DNA of 16,518 nt from Solobacterium sp. UBA1789 (GTDB lineage Bacteria; Bacillota_I; Bacilli_A; Erysipelotrichales; Erysipelotrichaceae): NCBI GenBank assembly GCA_002314515.1, contig DCGB01000095.1, positions 756 through 17,273 of the forward strand, in the 5' to 3' direction. The notes beneath the pieces are model-generated. The model saw only the letters and a list, made by a program, of their open reading frames with translations. It did no database searches and was not told the origin of the DNA. This document shows positions 1-7,285 of the stretch, in pieces (the stretch's first letter is position 1; each line of letters opens with the position of its first letter). A program made the translations under genes and the position numbers.

Positions 1-2119
1 CAGGAGTTTCAATTGGACAAATACGACCATAGTGTGAATTATGAACATCTCGAACTTCAAAACCAGCACGCTCACGAGTCAAACCACCAGGACCCAAAGC
101 TGAAATACGACGCTTATTAGTCAATTCAGCCAACGGATTCTGCTGATCCATAAACTGTGAAAGCTGTGAAGAAGAGAAGAACTCCTTAATAGCACCACTT
201 AATGGACGATTATTAGTTAAAGACTTTGGAGTAGCATTTTCAATCTCGATGATTGACATCTTCTCCTTAACCGTCTTCTCCATTCTTGATAAACCGATTC
301 TGAACTGATTCTGAATAAGTTCACCAACTGTACGGATACGACGATTACCCAACATATCGATATCATCGGTTGAACCGACACCATCCAATAATGACAGCAT
401 ATAAGAATATAGAGCAATCATATCAGAAATAGTGATACAACGCTTGTCATTTAATGGATCGATACCAATTAAACGAATCTTCTCACCCTCAGCACCTGGA
501 TGATTGATATAAACAACCTGACAGGCTGAACCAACCAGCCAAGCTGTAATCTTTTCACCCGCAATAAGCTGTTCCTTAACAAGAACCTCATTATCACTGC
601 TCAGGATATAGGAATCATCATCTGGAATATAACGTGGCATAGCCAACTGATCATCGACCATGACATCGCCATCCTTAGTACTTAAACGACCAAGAACAAA
701 GAAACGCTGGCCATAATCCATGACTGCATTGAAATTATCAATCGTCAGTTCAACTGGTCTGGCAATAATGCCTGTATAAATGGCAACTTTCTCATATTCT
801 TTAGCCAGCTTCTTGATATCAGCCTCTGTTAAAACAGTACCAGCATCTAAGTTACCAGCCTTAAGTTCAAGATCCTTAGCCAGAACACGGCCAACTAAAG
901 CCAGCTTGTCTGAACAAGGAACATCGATAACTGTTGGATGTGAAAAACTATGACGGAAAGGGAAAGCCTCAACATGAGAACCCTTAACCAGTTCTTCTTT
1001 TAAGACATAGCGCTCAGCCTTCTCAACCAGGGTACCCTTCTTATAAAGAACAGTACCATCAGCCTTATAAAGATCCTGCGCTAAAACATGATGCTCAATA
1101 CGATCAGTAACATCCAGCTTCTTACGCAATTTGTAACGGCCAGCTGAAGTCAGATCATATTTCTTGGCATCAAAAAACTTCGCATTCATCAAAGTAGCAG
1201 CACCCTCGATAGTAGGGACTTCATCCTGCTTCTGATTGCGATGCATTTCCAGTAAAGCACCCTCAACTGTCTTAGTCTTATCCACCTGAAGAGTATTAAC
1301 GATCTCCTCATATGGACCAAAGAAAGCAGTATAGAGAGCTTCATAGATATTTAAAAATTCACGGTCACCATTTTCTGAAACCAGATCCTCATGATAAGTC
1401 AGACCCAAAGCCTCAATAAATGTTTTGATTCTTTCAACGCTGAAAGCATCTTCGCCTCTTTCAATATCCAAGGCAAAACCGATAGTTTTTAATAAAATTG
1501 TTGACAAGATCTTACGCTTACGGTCAACACTCATGTTCATGATGCGACCTAAAGAATTCTTCTTGTCATCTGTGATAAATTCCAACCAGGTTCCTCTTGA
1601 AGGAATCAGTTCACCATCAAAAATGTCACGACCTGTCTTGTCATCACTCTGAATATCAAAGTATGCACCAGGAGATCTGACAATCTGGGAAACAATAACA
1701 CGCTCAGCACCATTAATGACAAAAGTGCCGGTTGGTGTCATCATCGGAAAGTCACCTAAAAATACTTCTTCCTTCTTTGTTAATACTTCACCGGTTTCTT
1801 CATCAATGATTTCCAGTTCCATATTTGCCCAAAGTGGAGCACAGTAATTGACCTCGCGATACTTACTTTCAGCGACATCATAACTAGGCTTACGGAATTC
1901 GTAGCTAAGTAACTTTAAACGGATATTTCCGCTGTAGTTTTGGATGGGATAAATTTCATCAAATACTTCTTTGACACCAGTCTCAGTAAACCATTTGAAG
2001 GAATTTGTCTGTATTTCGACTAAGTAAGGTAAATCAAGATTACCTGATACTTTCGAATAATCACGGCGAGTGGAATGTTTGCCTGATTCAACAATATGAT
2101 AAGATTGTTTTTCTGTCAT
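1..2119 (-). CDS. rpoB: DNA-directed RNA polymerase subunit beta (5' part, runs off window)
   Basis: RNA polymerase beta subunit, part of the catalytic core and the rifampicin target. The start ATG at 2117-2119 is preceded by AAAGGACG. The first 706 codons are present; the 3' part lies beyond base 1. Recognisable blocks are GDFPMMTPTGTFVINGAERV near the N-terminus, GRYKLRKKL at 327-335, the GVGSTDDIDMLGNRR block near 580-595, the rifampicin cluster SSQLSQFMDQQNP and TNKRRISALGPGG, and the truncated end CPIETP. The codon matching E. coli H526 is AAT, giving Asn668. That residue is about 185 positions further from the N-terminus than in B. subtilis beta as I recall it, mainly through an expanded region between GRYK and the rifampicin cluster. 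The gene is last in the rplJ-rplL-methyltransferase run, 17 nt after the previous stop. Family assignment is certain. Confidence 0.99.
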   Translation of the reverse strand, partial: MTEKQSYHIVESGKHSTRRDYSKVSGNLDLPYLVEIQTNSFKWFTETGVKEVFDEIYPIQNYSGNIRLKLLSYEFRKPSYDVAESKYREVNYCAPLWANMELEIIDEETGEVLTKKEEVFLGDFPMMTPTGTFVINGAERVIVSQIVRSPGAYFDIQSDDKTGRDIFDGELIPSRGTWLEFITDDKKNSLGRIMNMSVDRKRKILSTILLKTIGFALDIERGEDAFSVERIKTFIEALGLTYHEDLVSENGDREFLNIYEALYTAFFGPYEEIVNTLQVDKTKTVEGALLEMHRNQKQDEVPTIEGAATLMNAKFFDAKKYDLTSAGRYKLRKKLDVTDRIEHHVLAQDLYKADGTVLYKKGTLVEKAERYVLKEELVKGSHVEAFPFRHSFSHPTVIDVPCSDKLALVGRVLAKDLELKAGNLDAGTVLTEADIKKLAKEYEKVAIYTGIIARPVELTIDNFNAVMDYGQRFFVLGRLSTKDGDVMVDDQLAMPRYIPDDDSYILSSDNEVLVKEQLIAGEKITAWLVGSACQVVYINHPGAEGEKIRLIGIDPLNDKRCITISDMIALYSYMLSLLDGVGSTDDIDMLGNRRIRTVGELIQNQFRIGLSRMEKTVKEKMSIIEIENATPKSLTNNRPLSGAIKEFFSSSQLSQFMDQQNPLAELTNKRRISALGPGGLTRERAGFEVRDVHNSHYGRICPIETP

Positions 2120-2136
2120 TGCGCCGTCCTTTCCTA

Positions 2137-2745
2137 CTAAATATGTAGAAGCCCGGTCTTAATTGCCTGAATAATGAAATATCCGCCATCCTTATCCAGA
2201 ACAGAGACCTTGGCAAAAACCGACTCAAGCTCCTTAATATGTGAAAGAGCTCCCTGCTTCTTTTGGACAACAATGTATAAAGACCCCAAAGGGCTTAGTT
2301 TCTCATAAGCCCGATGGTAAAGATCATATATAACAGTTTTACCCGCTCGAATGGGCGGGTTAAAAACAATTGAATCAAAAGTATTTTCTAGGGATAAAAT
2401 ATCTTCACATAAAGAAACTTGATTAAAAACCTTATTCAACTGACAATTGAGCACACTGAGATCAACAGCCCGGGAATTGACATCAACCATATCAATAGCA
2501 GCATCCGGATGAAAACGACCCAGAATAATGCCGATTGGTCCATAGCCACAACCCAGATCCAGAATCCTCTTGCCCAATGACAGCTTATATATGTTTTTAA
2601 TTAAGAGATAACTACCATAATCAACGCCTCCCTTAGAGAAAACGCCATTATCAGTAGTAAAATGAAATACCTCATTATCGAAGTAATACGTGAACTCACT
2701 CTTACAGGAAGGAAGATCACGATTATCGGTATAATAATGAGTCAT
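2137..2745 (-). CDS. Class I SAM-dependent methyltransferase, RsmC/YbxB-like
   Basis: Probable rRNA guanine-N2 methyltransferase of the RsmC type, about 202 aa. The SAM-binding motif LDLGCGYGPIG is at residues 62-72, an acidic residue ending the next strand is in MVDVN (86-90), and the catalytic NPP motif sits in VFNPPIRAGK (about 127-136). The N-terminal half of the long RsmC form is missing, as in the short Firmicutes YbxB proteins. A methyltransferase of this kind between rplL and rpoB is a standard Bacillota arrangement, which supports a ribosome-related role. The start lies 4 nt after the rplL stop and has no good Shine-Dalgarno, so translation is probably coupled to rplL. The exact target base (G1207 of 16S rRNA in E. 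coli RsmC) is inferred from family only. Confidence 0.9.
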   Translation of the reverse strand: MTHYYTDNRDLPSCKSEFTYYFDNEVFHFTTDNGVFSKGGVDYGSYLLIKNIYKLSLGKRILDLGCGYGPIGIILGRFHPDAAIDMVDVNSRAVDLSVLNCQLNKVFNQVSLCEDILSLENTFDSIVFNPPIRAGKTVIYDLYHRAYEKLSPLGSLYIVVQKKQGALSHIKELESVFAKVSVLDKDGGYFIIQAIKTGLLHI

Positions 2746-2749
2746 TCAG

Positions 2750-3121
2750 TTATTTGATCTCGACAGTAGCTCCTGCGTCAACCAACTTCTTCTTAATTTC
2801 TTCAGCTTCTTCTACACTGATGTTTTCTTTAATAGGACTTGGACACTTATCAACAACACCCTTAGCCTCAACTAAGCCTAAACCAGTGATTTCCTTAACA
2901 GCCTTGATAACAGCAGTCTTTGCTTCACCATAAGAAGCCAAAACAACAGTAACAATGCTTGGAGCAGCATCAGCTTCTTCTTCAGCAGCGACAGCAGCAA
3001 CAGCAACTGGAGCAGCAGCAGTAACGCCAAATTTGTCTTCGATAGCCTTAACTAAATCGTTAAGTTCAAGAATAGTAGCACCCTCTAAGTATGCAAGGAT
3101 ATCTTCATGTGTAATAGCCAT
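2750..3121 (-). CDS. rplL: Ribosomal protein bL12 (L7/L12)
   Basis: Stalk protein of the large ribosomal subunit; it recruits and stimulates translational GTPases and binds uL10 as dimers. The 123-aa length is typical. The N-terminal dimerisation region is residues 1-33, the Ala/Glu-rich flexible hinge about 34-54, and the globular C-terminal domain 55-123, containing AVIKAVKEITGLGL and the ending KKKLVDAGATVEIK. Of the E. coli factor-binding residues, K65, I69, K70 and K84 appear retained, V66 is Thr and R73 is Lys, while the neighbouring K81 is Val. The Shine-Dalgarno AAGGAGAA lies inside the last codons of rplJ, so the two genes are tightly coupled. Confidence 0.98.
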   Translation of the reverse strand: MAITHEDILAYLEGATILELNDLVKAIEDKFGVTAAAPVAVAAVAAEEEADAAPSIVTVVLASYGEAKTAVIKAVKEITGLGLVEAKGVVDKCPSPIKENISVEEAEEIKKKLVDAGATVEIK

Positions 3122-3127
3122 TTGTAA

Positions 3128-3694
3128 TTATTCTCCTTCTTTTTCTACAGTAGCCTCAGCTACAACTTCTGCTGCCTCAGCAGCTTCTACAACTTTAAAT
3201 TCTCCTGACTCTTTTGCCTCAGCAACTGCCTTAACGATACATGCAAAAGATCTGATTGGAGACTGGATACAGCCCAGTAACATTGAAAGCATACCATCTT
3301 TATTAGGCAAGCTAGCCAATTCACTTAATGTGTCAAGACCAACAACCTTATTTTCGACGATACCACTCTTTAATACTAGAGCCTTGTGCTTCTTAGCATA
3401 TGCTGACAAAATACGAGCTGGAGCAGTGGCATCCTTGGAGAAAACCAAGGCATTAGGACCAACAAGTGTCTCATTGATCTCTGAGAAACCCAACTCATCA
3501 GCAGCTCTTTGAGCCAATGTGTTCTTGTAAACCTTCATTTCAACATTTTCAGCACGAAGGTTACGACGAAGCTCAGTGACTTCAGCAACGCTAAGACCGC
3601 GGTACTCGACGACAACAGTAGAATCAGATTCCTTAATCTTATTTAAGATTTCGGATACAACTCCCTGTTTTTCAGTCAATACTGTTTGATTCAT
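3128..3694 (-). CDS. rplJ: Ribosomal protein uL10
   Basis: Base of the ribosomal stalk; it binds 23S rRNA and carries bL12 dimers on its C-terminal helix. I chose the ATG at 3692-3694 (protein begins MNQTVLTEKQ, 188 aa) because AGAGGAAAT sits directly before it. An in-frame ATG 27 nt upstream (3721) lies in the leader and lacks a ribosome binding site. Family signatures are the N-terminal VVVEYRGLSVAEVTELRRNLR, VYKNTLAQRA, and the GPNALVFS segment around 79-86. The C-terminal tail is a low-complexity Ala/Glu/Val stretch ending EKEGE, whose codons contain the rplL ribosome binding site. As the free L10-L12 complex it probably represses its own operon through the leader upstream. Confidence 0.97.
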   Translation of the reverse strand: MNQTVLTEKQGVVSEILNKIKESDSTVVVEYRGLSVAEVTELRRNLRAENVEMKVYKNTLAQRAADELGFSEINETLVGPNALVFSKDATAPARILSAYAKKHKALVLKSGIVENKVVGLDTLSELASLPNKDGMLSMLLGCIQSPIRSFACIVKAVAEAKESGEFKVVEAAEAAEVVAEATVEKEGE

Positions 3695-3732
3695 ATTTCC
3701 TCTTTCTAACACCATATACACATCGTTAAAAT

Positions 3733-3756
3733 AAAAACCCGCAAAGAGACAGCGGG
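3733..3756 (-). terminator. Attenuator hairpin in the rplJ leader
   Basis: On the minus strand CCCGC (3756 down to 3752) pairs with GCGGG (3742 down to 3738) around a 9-nt loop, followed by a T-rich run (TTTTTATTTT). It ends about 40 nt before the rplJ start and can be disrupted by pairing of GCTGTCT with upstream AGACAGC. Five GC-rich pairs plus the T-run make a credible intrinsic terminator. Confidence 0.8.
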
Positions 3757-3825
3757 CCTAAAAAATCAACTCAATTTTTTAACCTCGGCAACCTTATTAA
3801 GCTAACGCCGTTGCTGTCTATGGTA
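3733..3825 (-). promoter_or_regulatory. L10 leader (autoregulatory attenuator of rplJL-rpoB)
   Basis: The untranslated RNA upstream of rplJ shows the layout of the Firmicutes L10 leader. A stem forms between GCAAC (3814 down to 3810) and GTTGC (3792 down to 3788), enclosing a GGCGTTAGC/TAATAAG region that resembles the L10-L12 binding element. It is followed by the terminator at 3733-3756. AGACAGC (3819 down to 3813) is perfectly complementary to GCTGTCT (3753 down to 3747), which contains the terminator's 5' arm. It overlaps the protein-binding stem, so the two pairings should exclude one another. Binding of L10-L12 would then favour termination. The structure is by eye; the mechanism is known for the family. 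Confidence 0.8.
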
Positions 3826-3840
3826 TATTGATGCTTATTA

Positions 3841-3869
3841 ATAATAAACTAATATAACTGATAAATCAA
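3841..3869 (-). promoter_or_regulatory. Sigma-A promoter for rplJ-rplL-rpoB
   Basis: On the minus strand the -35 TTGATT (3869 down to 3864) is separated by 17 nt from the -10 TATTAT (3846 down to 3841). Transcription would start near 3834 and include the whole L10 leader. It lies directly after the terminator of the upstream lipoprotein gene, so this ribosomal/RNA polymerase operon has its own promoter, independent of secE-nusG. Confidence 0.7.
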
Positions 3870-3916
3870 GTAGAAAAAAGATATTATTCCAGTTCTGCAA
3901 TTTTTCAACTAATCAT

Positions 3917-3951
3917 AAAAAATGACATATCCGTCAGAATACATCATTTTT
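3917..3951 (-). terminator. Intrinsic terminator of the lipoprotein gene
   Basis: A 13-bp stem (3939-3951 with 3918-3930, including two G-U wobbles) encloses an 8-nt loop. On the minus strand it ends in a run of six T (3917-3922, partly inside the stem). It is about 50 nt downstream of the lipoprotein stop codon and separates that gene from the rplJ promoter. Confidence 0.8.
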
Positions 3952-3998
3952 ATTAAATATCTAATTTATAATTCAATTTTGAAACAACAGGATTCTTT

Positions 3999-5441
3999 TT
4001 ATTTCTTAGTACCCTCAGGCATATTGTTATTTCCAGCATTTTCAGGCTTATTAGTTGGATCAAAGCCTTCAGGAAGATTATCTGGATCAAAATCCTCAGG
4101 CATATTACCCTGATTGAAACCACCCTGTGGCATATTATTCTGATCAAAACCCTCAGGCATATCACCCTGATTAAAACCACCTGGCATTGATCCCATATTA
4201 CTTTCCTGATACTGCTGCTGGCCATCAATATAAACAGTATAAGAACTGCCACCCATATTAGAACCCAAGGCAATCACTGTACCACCATTGATAGTTGTGC
4301 CATTATTGGAATCCATGCCATTATCTGAATAAGGAGAAGCAACAATCCAGGATTCACCACCATTAACAGTAATATAGCCATTGGAATCAATACCATCACC
4401 TTCAGCACCTAAACCAGCCAGAATAGTCAAACGACCTCCATTAATACTTAAAACGGAAACATCATCCTCATTGACATTAATACCATCATCCTGAGTATGA
4501 ATATTGACAACAGCTCCATTGATAGCCAGATGTAACTCAGTATCTAAACCCTCAAAAGTTGTAGAAGTGATATTCAATACACCATTACCAGCATCCTGGC
4601 CATCTATACGCATCGACATACAGCTATAGAAAGCACCATCAATCTTATAATATTTCTTTTGAACCGTACTGCCCTCTTTCTTATATTCAGCCTTCAGCAG
4701 ACGATAGACATTGGCACCAGTAAAGTTATTTACCGTATTATCAGCCACCACAATCTGGGCACCACAGGTCATTTCACCAACATTGACATCACCACTATAT
4801 TCTTCCTTTTCTTCCCAGGTATTATCAGCTTCATAAACATTCTTATACAATAAAGCCGGAGCCACATCACAGGTGACATCAACACCCTCAAGAATCAGAG
4901 TAACCACTGCTGATTCATCATCAAAAGCCTCATCACCCAGATCAATCATAATCTGACCATGCCAGCTGCCTGATAAATGATAAGTACCAGCTTTGTTGAT
5001 ATGCAAGACCTTATTGTTATAGGCATCCTCTTCACTATGCATCATTTCAACAGGCAGATCATCACCTAAAACCGGCAGAGTCGAAAACAGATAATCTGCA
5101 AGTTCTTCGTTTTCATAATGATAAGTCCACTCTGTTTCATCATCATATTGTTCCTTAACAAAATTTTCTTCATTTAATTCAGGATAATAAACAACATCAT
5201 GAGCTATATAAATATCACCACTAGGTTCTTCACCCTCGTACCAGGCTTCTTCCTTTTCTGGTGAAATATGCCAGGAATAATCATATTCCTTAATTTCTTC
5301 ACCATCAATACTTGCCTTATCATCACTCAAGACAATTGAATAACCATCACTTGTTATTACGATATCATCATCGTCCGTCTGTTCGCTCTGACATCCTGCC
5401 AGCAATAAAACAGTCATTAATACCAGAATAATTTTTTTCAT
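3999..5441 (-). CDS. Secreted lipoprotein with Cthe_2159-type carbohydrate-binding domain
   Basis: Predicted cell-surface lipoprotein, 480 aa. The signal peptide has the lipobox LLLAGC with the modified cysteine at residue 17, followed by an acidic linker. From about residue 145 the protein resembles the Cthe_2159 carbohydrate-binding family (DUF4353), a parallel beta-helix fold. Repeated rungs include ELHLAINGAVVNIHTQDDG (302-320), SINGGRLTI and TVNGGESWIV. Three Asp/Gly loops, DDGINVNED (318-326), GDGIDSNGY (348-356) and DNGMDSNNG (373-381), are good candidates for the calcium sites known in this family. Residues 414-480 are a Met-Pro-Gly-Phe-Asn repeat tail. The start is supported by AGGTG 7 nt upstream. 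The gene is monocistronic. The ligand, perhaps a plant or mucosal polysaccharide, cannot be read from the sequence. Confidence 0.85.
   Translation of the reverse strand: MKKIILVLMTVLLLAGCQSEQTDDDDIVITSDGYSIVLSDDKASIDGEEIKEYDYSWHISPEKEEAWYEGEEPSGDIYIAHDVVYYPELNEENFVKEQYDDETEWTYHYENEELADYLFSTLPVLGDDLPVEMMHSEEDAYNNKVLHINKAGTYHLSGSWHGQIMIDLGDEAFDDESAVVTLILEGVDVTCDVAPALLYKNVYEADNTWEEKEEYSGDVNVGEMTCGAQIVVADNTVNNFTGANVYRLLKAEYKKEGSTVQKKYYKIDGAFYSCMSMRIDGQDAGNGVLNITSTTFEGLDTELHLAINGAVVNIHTQDDGINVNEDDVSVLSINGGRLTILAGLGAEGDGIDSNGYITVNGGESWIVASPYSDNGMDSNNGTTINGGTVIALGSNMGGSSYTVYIDGQQQYQESNMGSMPGGFNQGDMPEGFDQNNMPQGGFNQGNMPEDFDPDNLPEGFDPTNKPENAGNNNMPEGTKK
4002..4202 (-). repeat. Repeat tail coding a 9-10 residue Met-Pro-Glu-Gly-Phe-Asp motif
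   Basis: The last 67 residues of the lipoprotein consist of imperfect repeats with consensus MPEGFDxxN: MPGGFNQGD, MPEGFDQNN, MPQGGFNQGN, MPEDFDPDN, LPEGFDPTN, KPENAGNNN and a partial MPEGTKK. The repetition is also visible in the DNA, as recurring CCCTCAGGCATATT-like strings on the plus strand. Confidence 0.85.
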
Positions 5442-5467
5442 GTTTTCACCTCACAGTTGCCATTATA
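5442..5467 (-). promoter_or_regulatory. Promoter -10 and ribosome binding site of the lipoprotein gene
   Basis: A perfect TATAAT (5467 down to 5462, minus strand) lies 20 nt upstream of the start codon. It gives a very short untranslated leader that still contains GAGGTG. The -35 is weak: a TTGATT is present but only 14 nt from the -10, so an activator may be used or my assignment may be off. Confidence 0.5.
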
Positions 5468-5491
5468 TAAATGCTATGTGAAATCAAACTG

Positions 5492-5513
5492 AAAAAAGAC
5501 CCTAGGGTCTTTT
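5492..5513 (-). terminator. Terminator of the FAD-oxidoreductase operon
   Basis: A perfect 20-bp palindrome (5494-5513, centre CCCTAGGG), followed on the minus strand by six T (5497 down to 5492). In RNA it folds as about an 8-bp stem with a 4-nt loop. It overlaps the stop codon of the nucleoside hydrolase-like gene and isolates the operon from the lipoprotein gene downstream. Confidence 0.8.
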
Positions 5514-6429
5514 AAGAAGTAAGTTTTTTGATTAGATCATTCATCAGATTATTGCGCCTGATCTCATAAACATATCTGATAAAAGGCATATTCTCCGGAA
5601 ATGAATAATTATTATCATATTGCGGTAATGGGGCATGTTTCAGACAGTCATTCATGAAGTGATTTTTCTGATCATTCAATAACCAGGCAACAGCTGTCAC
5701 ATCCCAGATAACCCGGGCCCAAGGCTGGCCAGCATACTGGGTCATATTCTCAATGACAAAAGAACCCAGATAATCACATAAGTCATTCTTACCCAAGAGA
5801 TATTTTTCAATCTCTGCTTCTGAAATTCTAAACTGATCAACTATGCCCTTACAAGGAAGCTGAACAACAGGAACACCAGAAGTAAATAAAACACGAGCAC
5901 CCGCAACATCCTGCATCATATTAAATTCATCTGTCTTAACCAGATGATGACCATGACCACCAAGCCAGATGACAACCATCTTATCGCAGATTGATTTGTC
6001 CATCAGAATAGCTGACGAGATATTGGTAATAGCCGCAATCGCAATGACATATAAAGGATTCTCCGGACTATAGTTTTGAGCCAATTCAACAAGCTTACGA
6101 GCAGCTGGTGAATCAACATAAGTCTGCTCATCAGCCATAAAAACAGTTGAACCCTCATAAACAGCAGACTTAAGATCATCTCTTTTCATCAAAGTTAAAA
6201 GGTGCATGATTTCCTCATAACTTTTTTCCATGCCTATCTCAGGTGTCTTTGCCTTATCATTTTTAAAAGGAGCTGCCAATATAGCCCTCAGATGCAGCTT
6301 ATCCTCATTTTTAATTAAATAAGACAAGGCAAACTGATCATCAACTTCATTATAGGTATCTGTATCCAAAACCACATCAACCGGATGATCAGGTGTTTCC
6401 AGGTTTTTAAAATACTGTTCTCTATTCAT
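5512..6429 (-). CDS. Nucleoside hydrolase-like protein (IUNH family)
   Basis: Member of the inosine/uridine-preferring nucleoside hydrolase superfamily, which cleaves N-glycosidic bonds of ribonucleosides with a bound Ca2+. The start is the ATG at 6427-6429 (305 aa): it overlaps the previous stop and has GGAGAG about 10 nt upstream. A longer frame would use TTG at 6447. The metal motif is DTDTYNEVDD (residues 22-31), two residues longer between the Asp pairs than the usual DxDPGxDD. AAITNISSA (132-140) matches the Thr-Asn loop, DEFNMMQDV (167-175) the ribose-binding EFN loop, and IWDVTAVAWLL (241-251) the C-terminal metal Asp (D243), with Trp in place of the common His before it. Last gene of a three-gene operon. 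The substrate is unknown and may not be a standard nucleoside. Confidence 0.85.
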   Translation of the reverse strand: MNREQYFKNLETPDHPVDVVLDTDTYNEVDDQFALSYLIKNEDKLHLRAILAAPFKNDKAKTPEIGMEKSYEEIMHLLTLMKRDDLKSAVYEGSTVFMADEQTYVDSPAARKLVELAQNYSPENPLYVIAIAAITNISSAILMDKSICDKMVVIWLGGHGHHLVKTDEFNMMQDVAGARVLFTSGVPVVQLPCKGIVDQFRISEAEIEKYLLGKNDLCDYLGSFVIENMTQYAGQPWARVIWDVTAVAWLLNDQKNHFMNDCLKHAPLPQYDNNYSFPENMPFIRYVYEIRRNNLMNDLIKKLTS

Positions 6430-7285
6430 TCTTATCAAACTCTCCAATCAGCTTGCGACCAACATCATGGGCAAAAACCATCTGCTGTTCAACAATAAAG
6501 GGATCAGTTTTGGAGAAAAAAGCAGCTATCTCATAAGTAAGAGCCCCCTGATAATCAATATCCTTCAAAGCCCTTATTATTTCTAACCAGTTCTGCTTAC
6601 CAAAGAAAGGCAAAGTATGACAATCGTAAATATAATCCGTATCCTGAACATGTAAACAGCTAAGTTCTTGATTATTAAGACCCCTGATTAAATCCTGAGG
6701 CTCAACGCCCGTAATAGCTGCATGACCGACATCAACACAAATGGTAAAACAGTCACTATTTAATCGTCTAAGCAATTCTCTTAACTGCTCAGGTCTATTT
6801 AAACGACCAGTATAACCAGGACCATCAGACCTGTGATGAATAAGATTCTCAATACCAATCCTGATACCAGCCTTTCTGGCATAAGGCTCTAAAGCCTTAT
6901 AAAATGCTGTATTCTTTACAAGACATTCTTCCAGATCATCATTATAACTCAAAGAATGAACAACACAGGTCTTTGCGCCTAAAACAGCAGAGAACTCAAA
7001 TGAACGCACGATTTCCCTGAAAAAGAGATTATCCAAATCAAAATTTTCAATGATACGGTACTTTAAAGGTGCATGTGACTGTTCACAATATAAGCCGACT
7101 TCATCAGCTGTCTTTCTTATTTCCTTAGCCCTTGTCAGATAATCATCACCAAGCATATAGGTAGTTTCATCGGTATCATAAAGGGTATAGTCATAGCCAT
7201 CAAAACCAGCCTTTTTGATCATTCTTAATGCTTCAATATCGCCAGCAAGATTACGAAAATGACAAGTATCAATACAAAGTTTCAT
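6422..7285 (-). CDS. Sugar phosphate isomerase/epimerase-like TIM-barrel protein
   Basis: Cytoplasmic xylose isomerase-like TIM barrel (AP endonuclease 2 / sugar isomerase superfamily), 287 aa, full length. The N-terminal strand MKLCIDTCHF is followed by FDGYDYTLYD. Candidate metal ligands are E146 in IGIENL, D185 in CVDVGHA, H212 in LHVQD and E252 in TYEIAAF; H71 and H110 may line the active site. These proteins isomerise or epimerise sugars or keto-sugars, and some members eliminate or cleave oxidised glycosides. The start codon overlaps the preceding stop as TAATG, so translation is coupled to the FAD oxidoreductase. A stronger GGGAGGAG lies about 16 nt upstream, probably too far to act alone. 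The product's 3' end overlaps the nucleoside hydrolase start by 8 nt. Substrate not deducible. Confidence 0.88.
   Translation of the reverse strand: MKLCIDTCHFRNLAGDIEALRMIKKAGFDGYDYTLYDTDETTYMLGDDYLTRAKEIRKTADEVGLYCEQSHAPLKYRIIENFDLDNLFFREIVRSFEFSAVLGAKTCVVHSLSYNDDLEECLVKNTAFYKALEPYARKAGIRIGIENLIHHRSDGPGYTGRLNRPEQLRELLRRLNSDCFTICVDVGHAAITGVEPQDLIRGLNNQELSCLHVQDTDYIYDCHTLPFFGKQNWLEIIRALKDIDYQGALTYEIAAFFSKTDPFIVEQQMVFAHDVGRKLIGEFDKNE

Noticed and set aside
2955..3512. A 185-codon open frame on the plus strand
   Set aside because: It is antisense to rplJ and rplL, rich in Ala/Ser from the complementary Ala/Glu codons, and has no ribosome binding site or recognisable domain.
3695..3721. Upstream ATG extending uL10 by nine residues (MYMVLERGN)
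   Set aside because: No Shine-Dalgarno precedes it, the extra residues do not resemble uL10 N-termini, and the AGAGGA before 3694 explains the internal start.
5494..5513. Perfect 20-bp palindrome as a regulator operator
   Set aside because: It overlaps a stop codon and is followed by six T on the transcribed strand, so a terminator explains it better. A secondary operator role is not excluded.
6430..6447. TTG start extending the nucleoside hydrolase-like protein by six residues
   Set aside because: The ATG at 6429 has GGAGAG at a suitable distance and a typical stop/start overlap; the TTG would need a deeper overlap without a good ribosome binding site.
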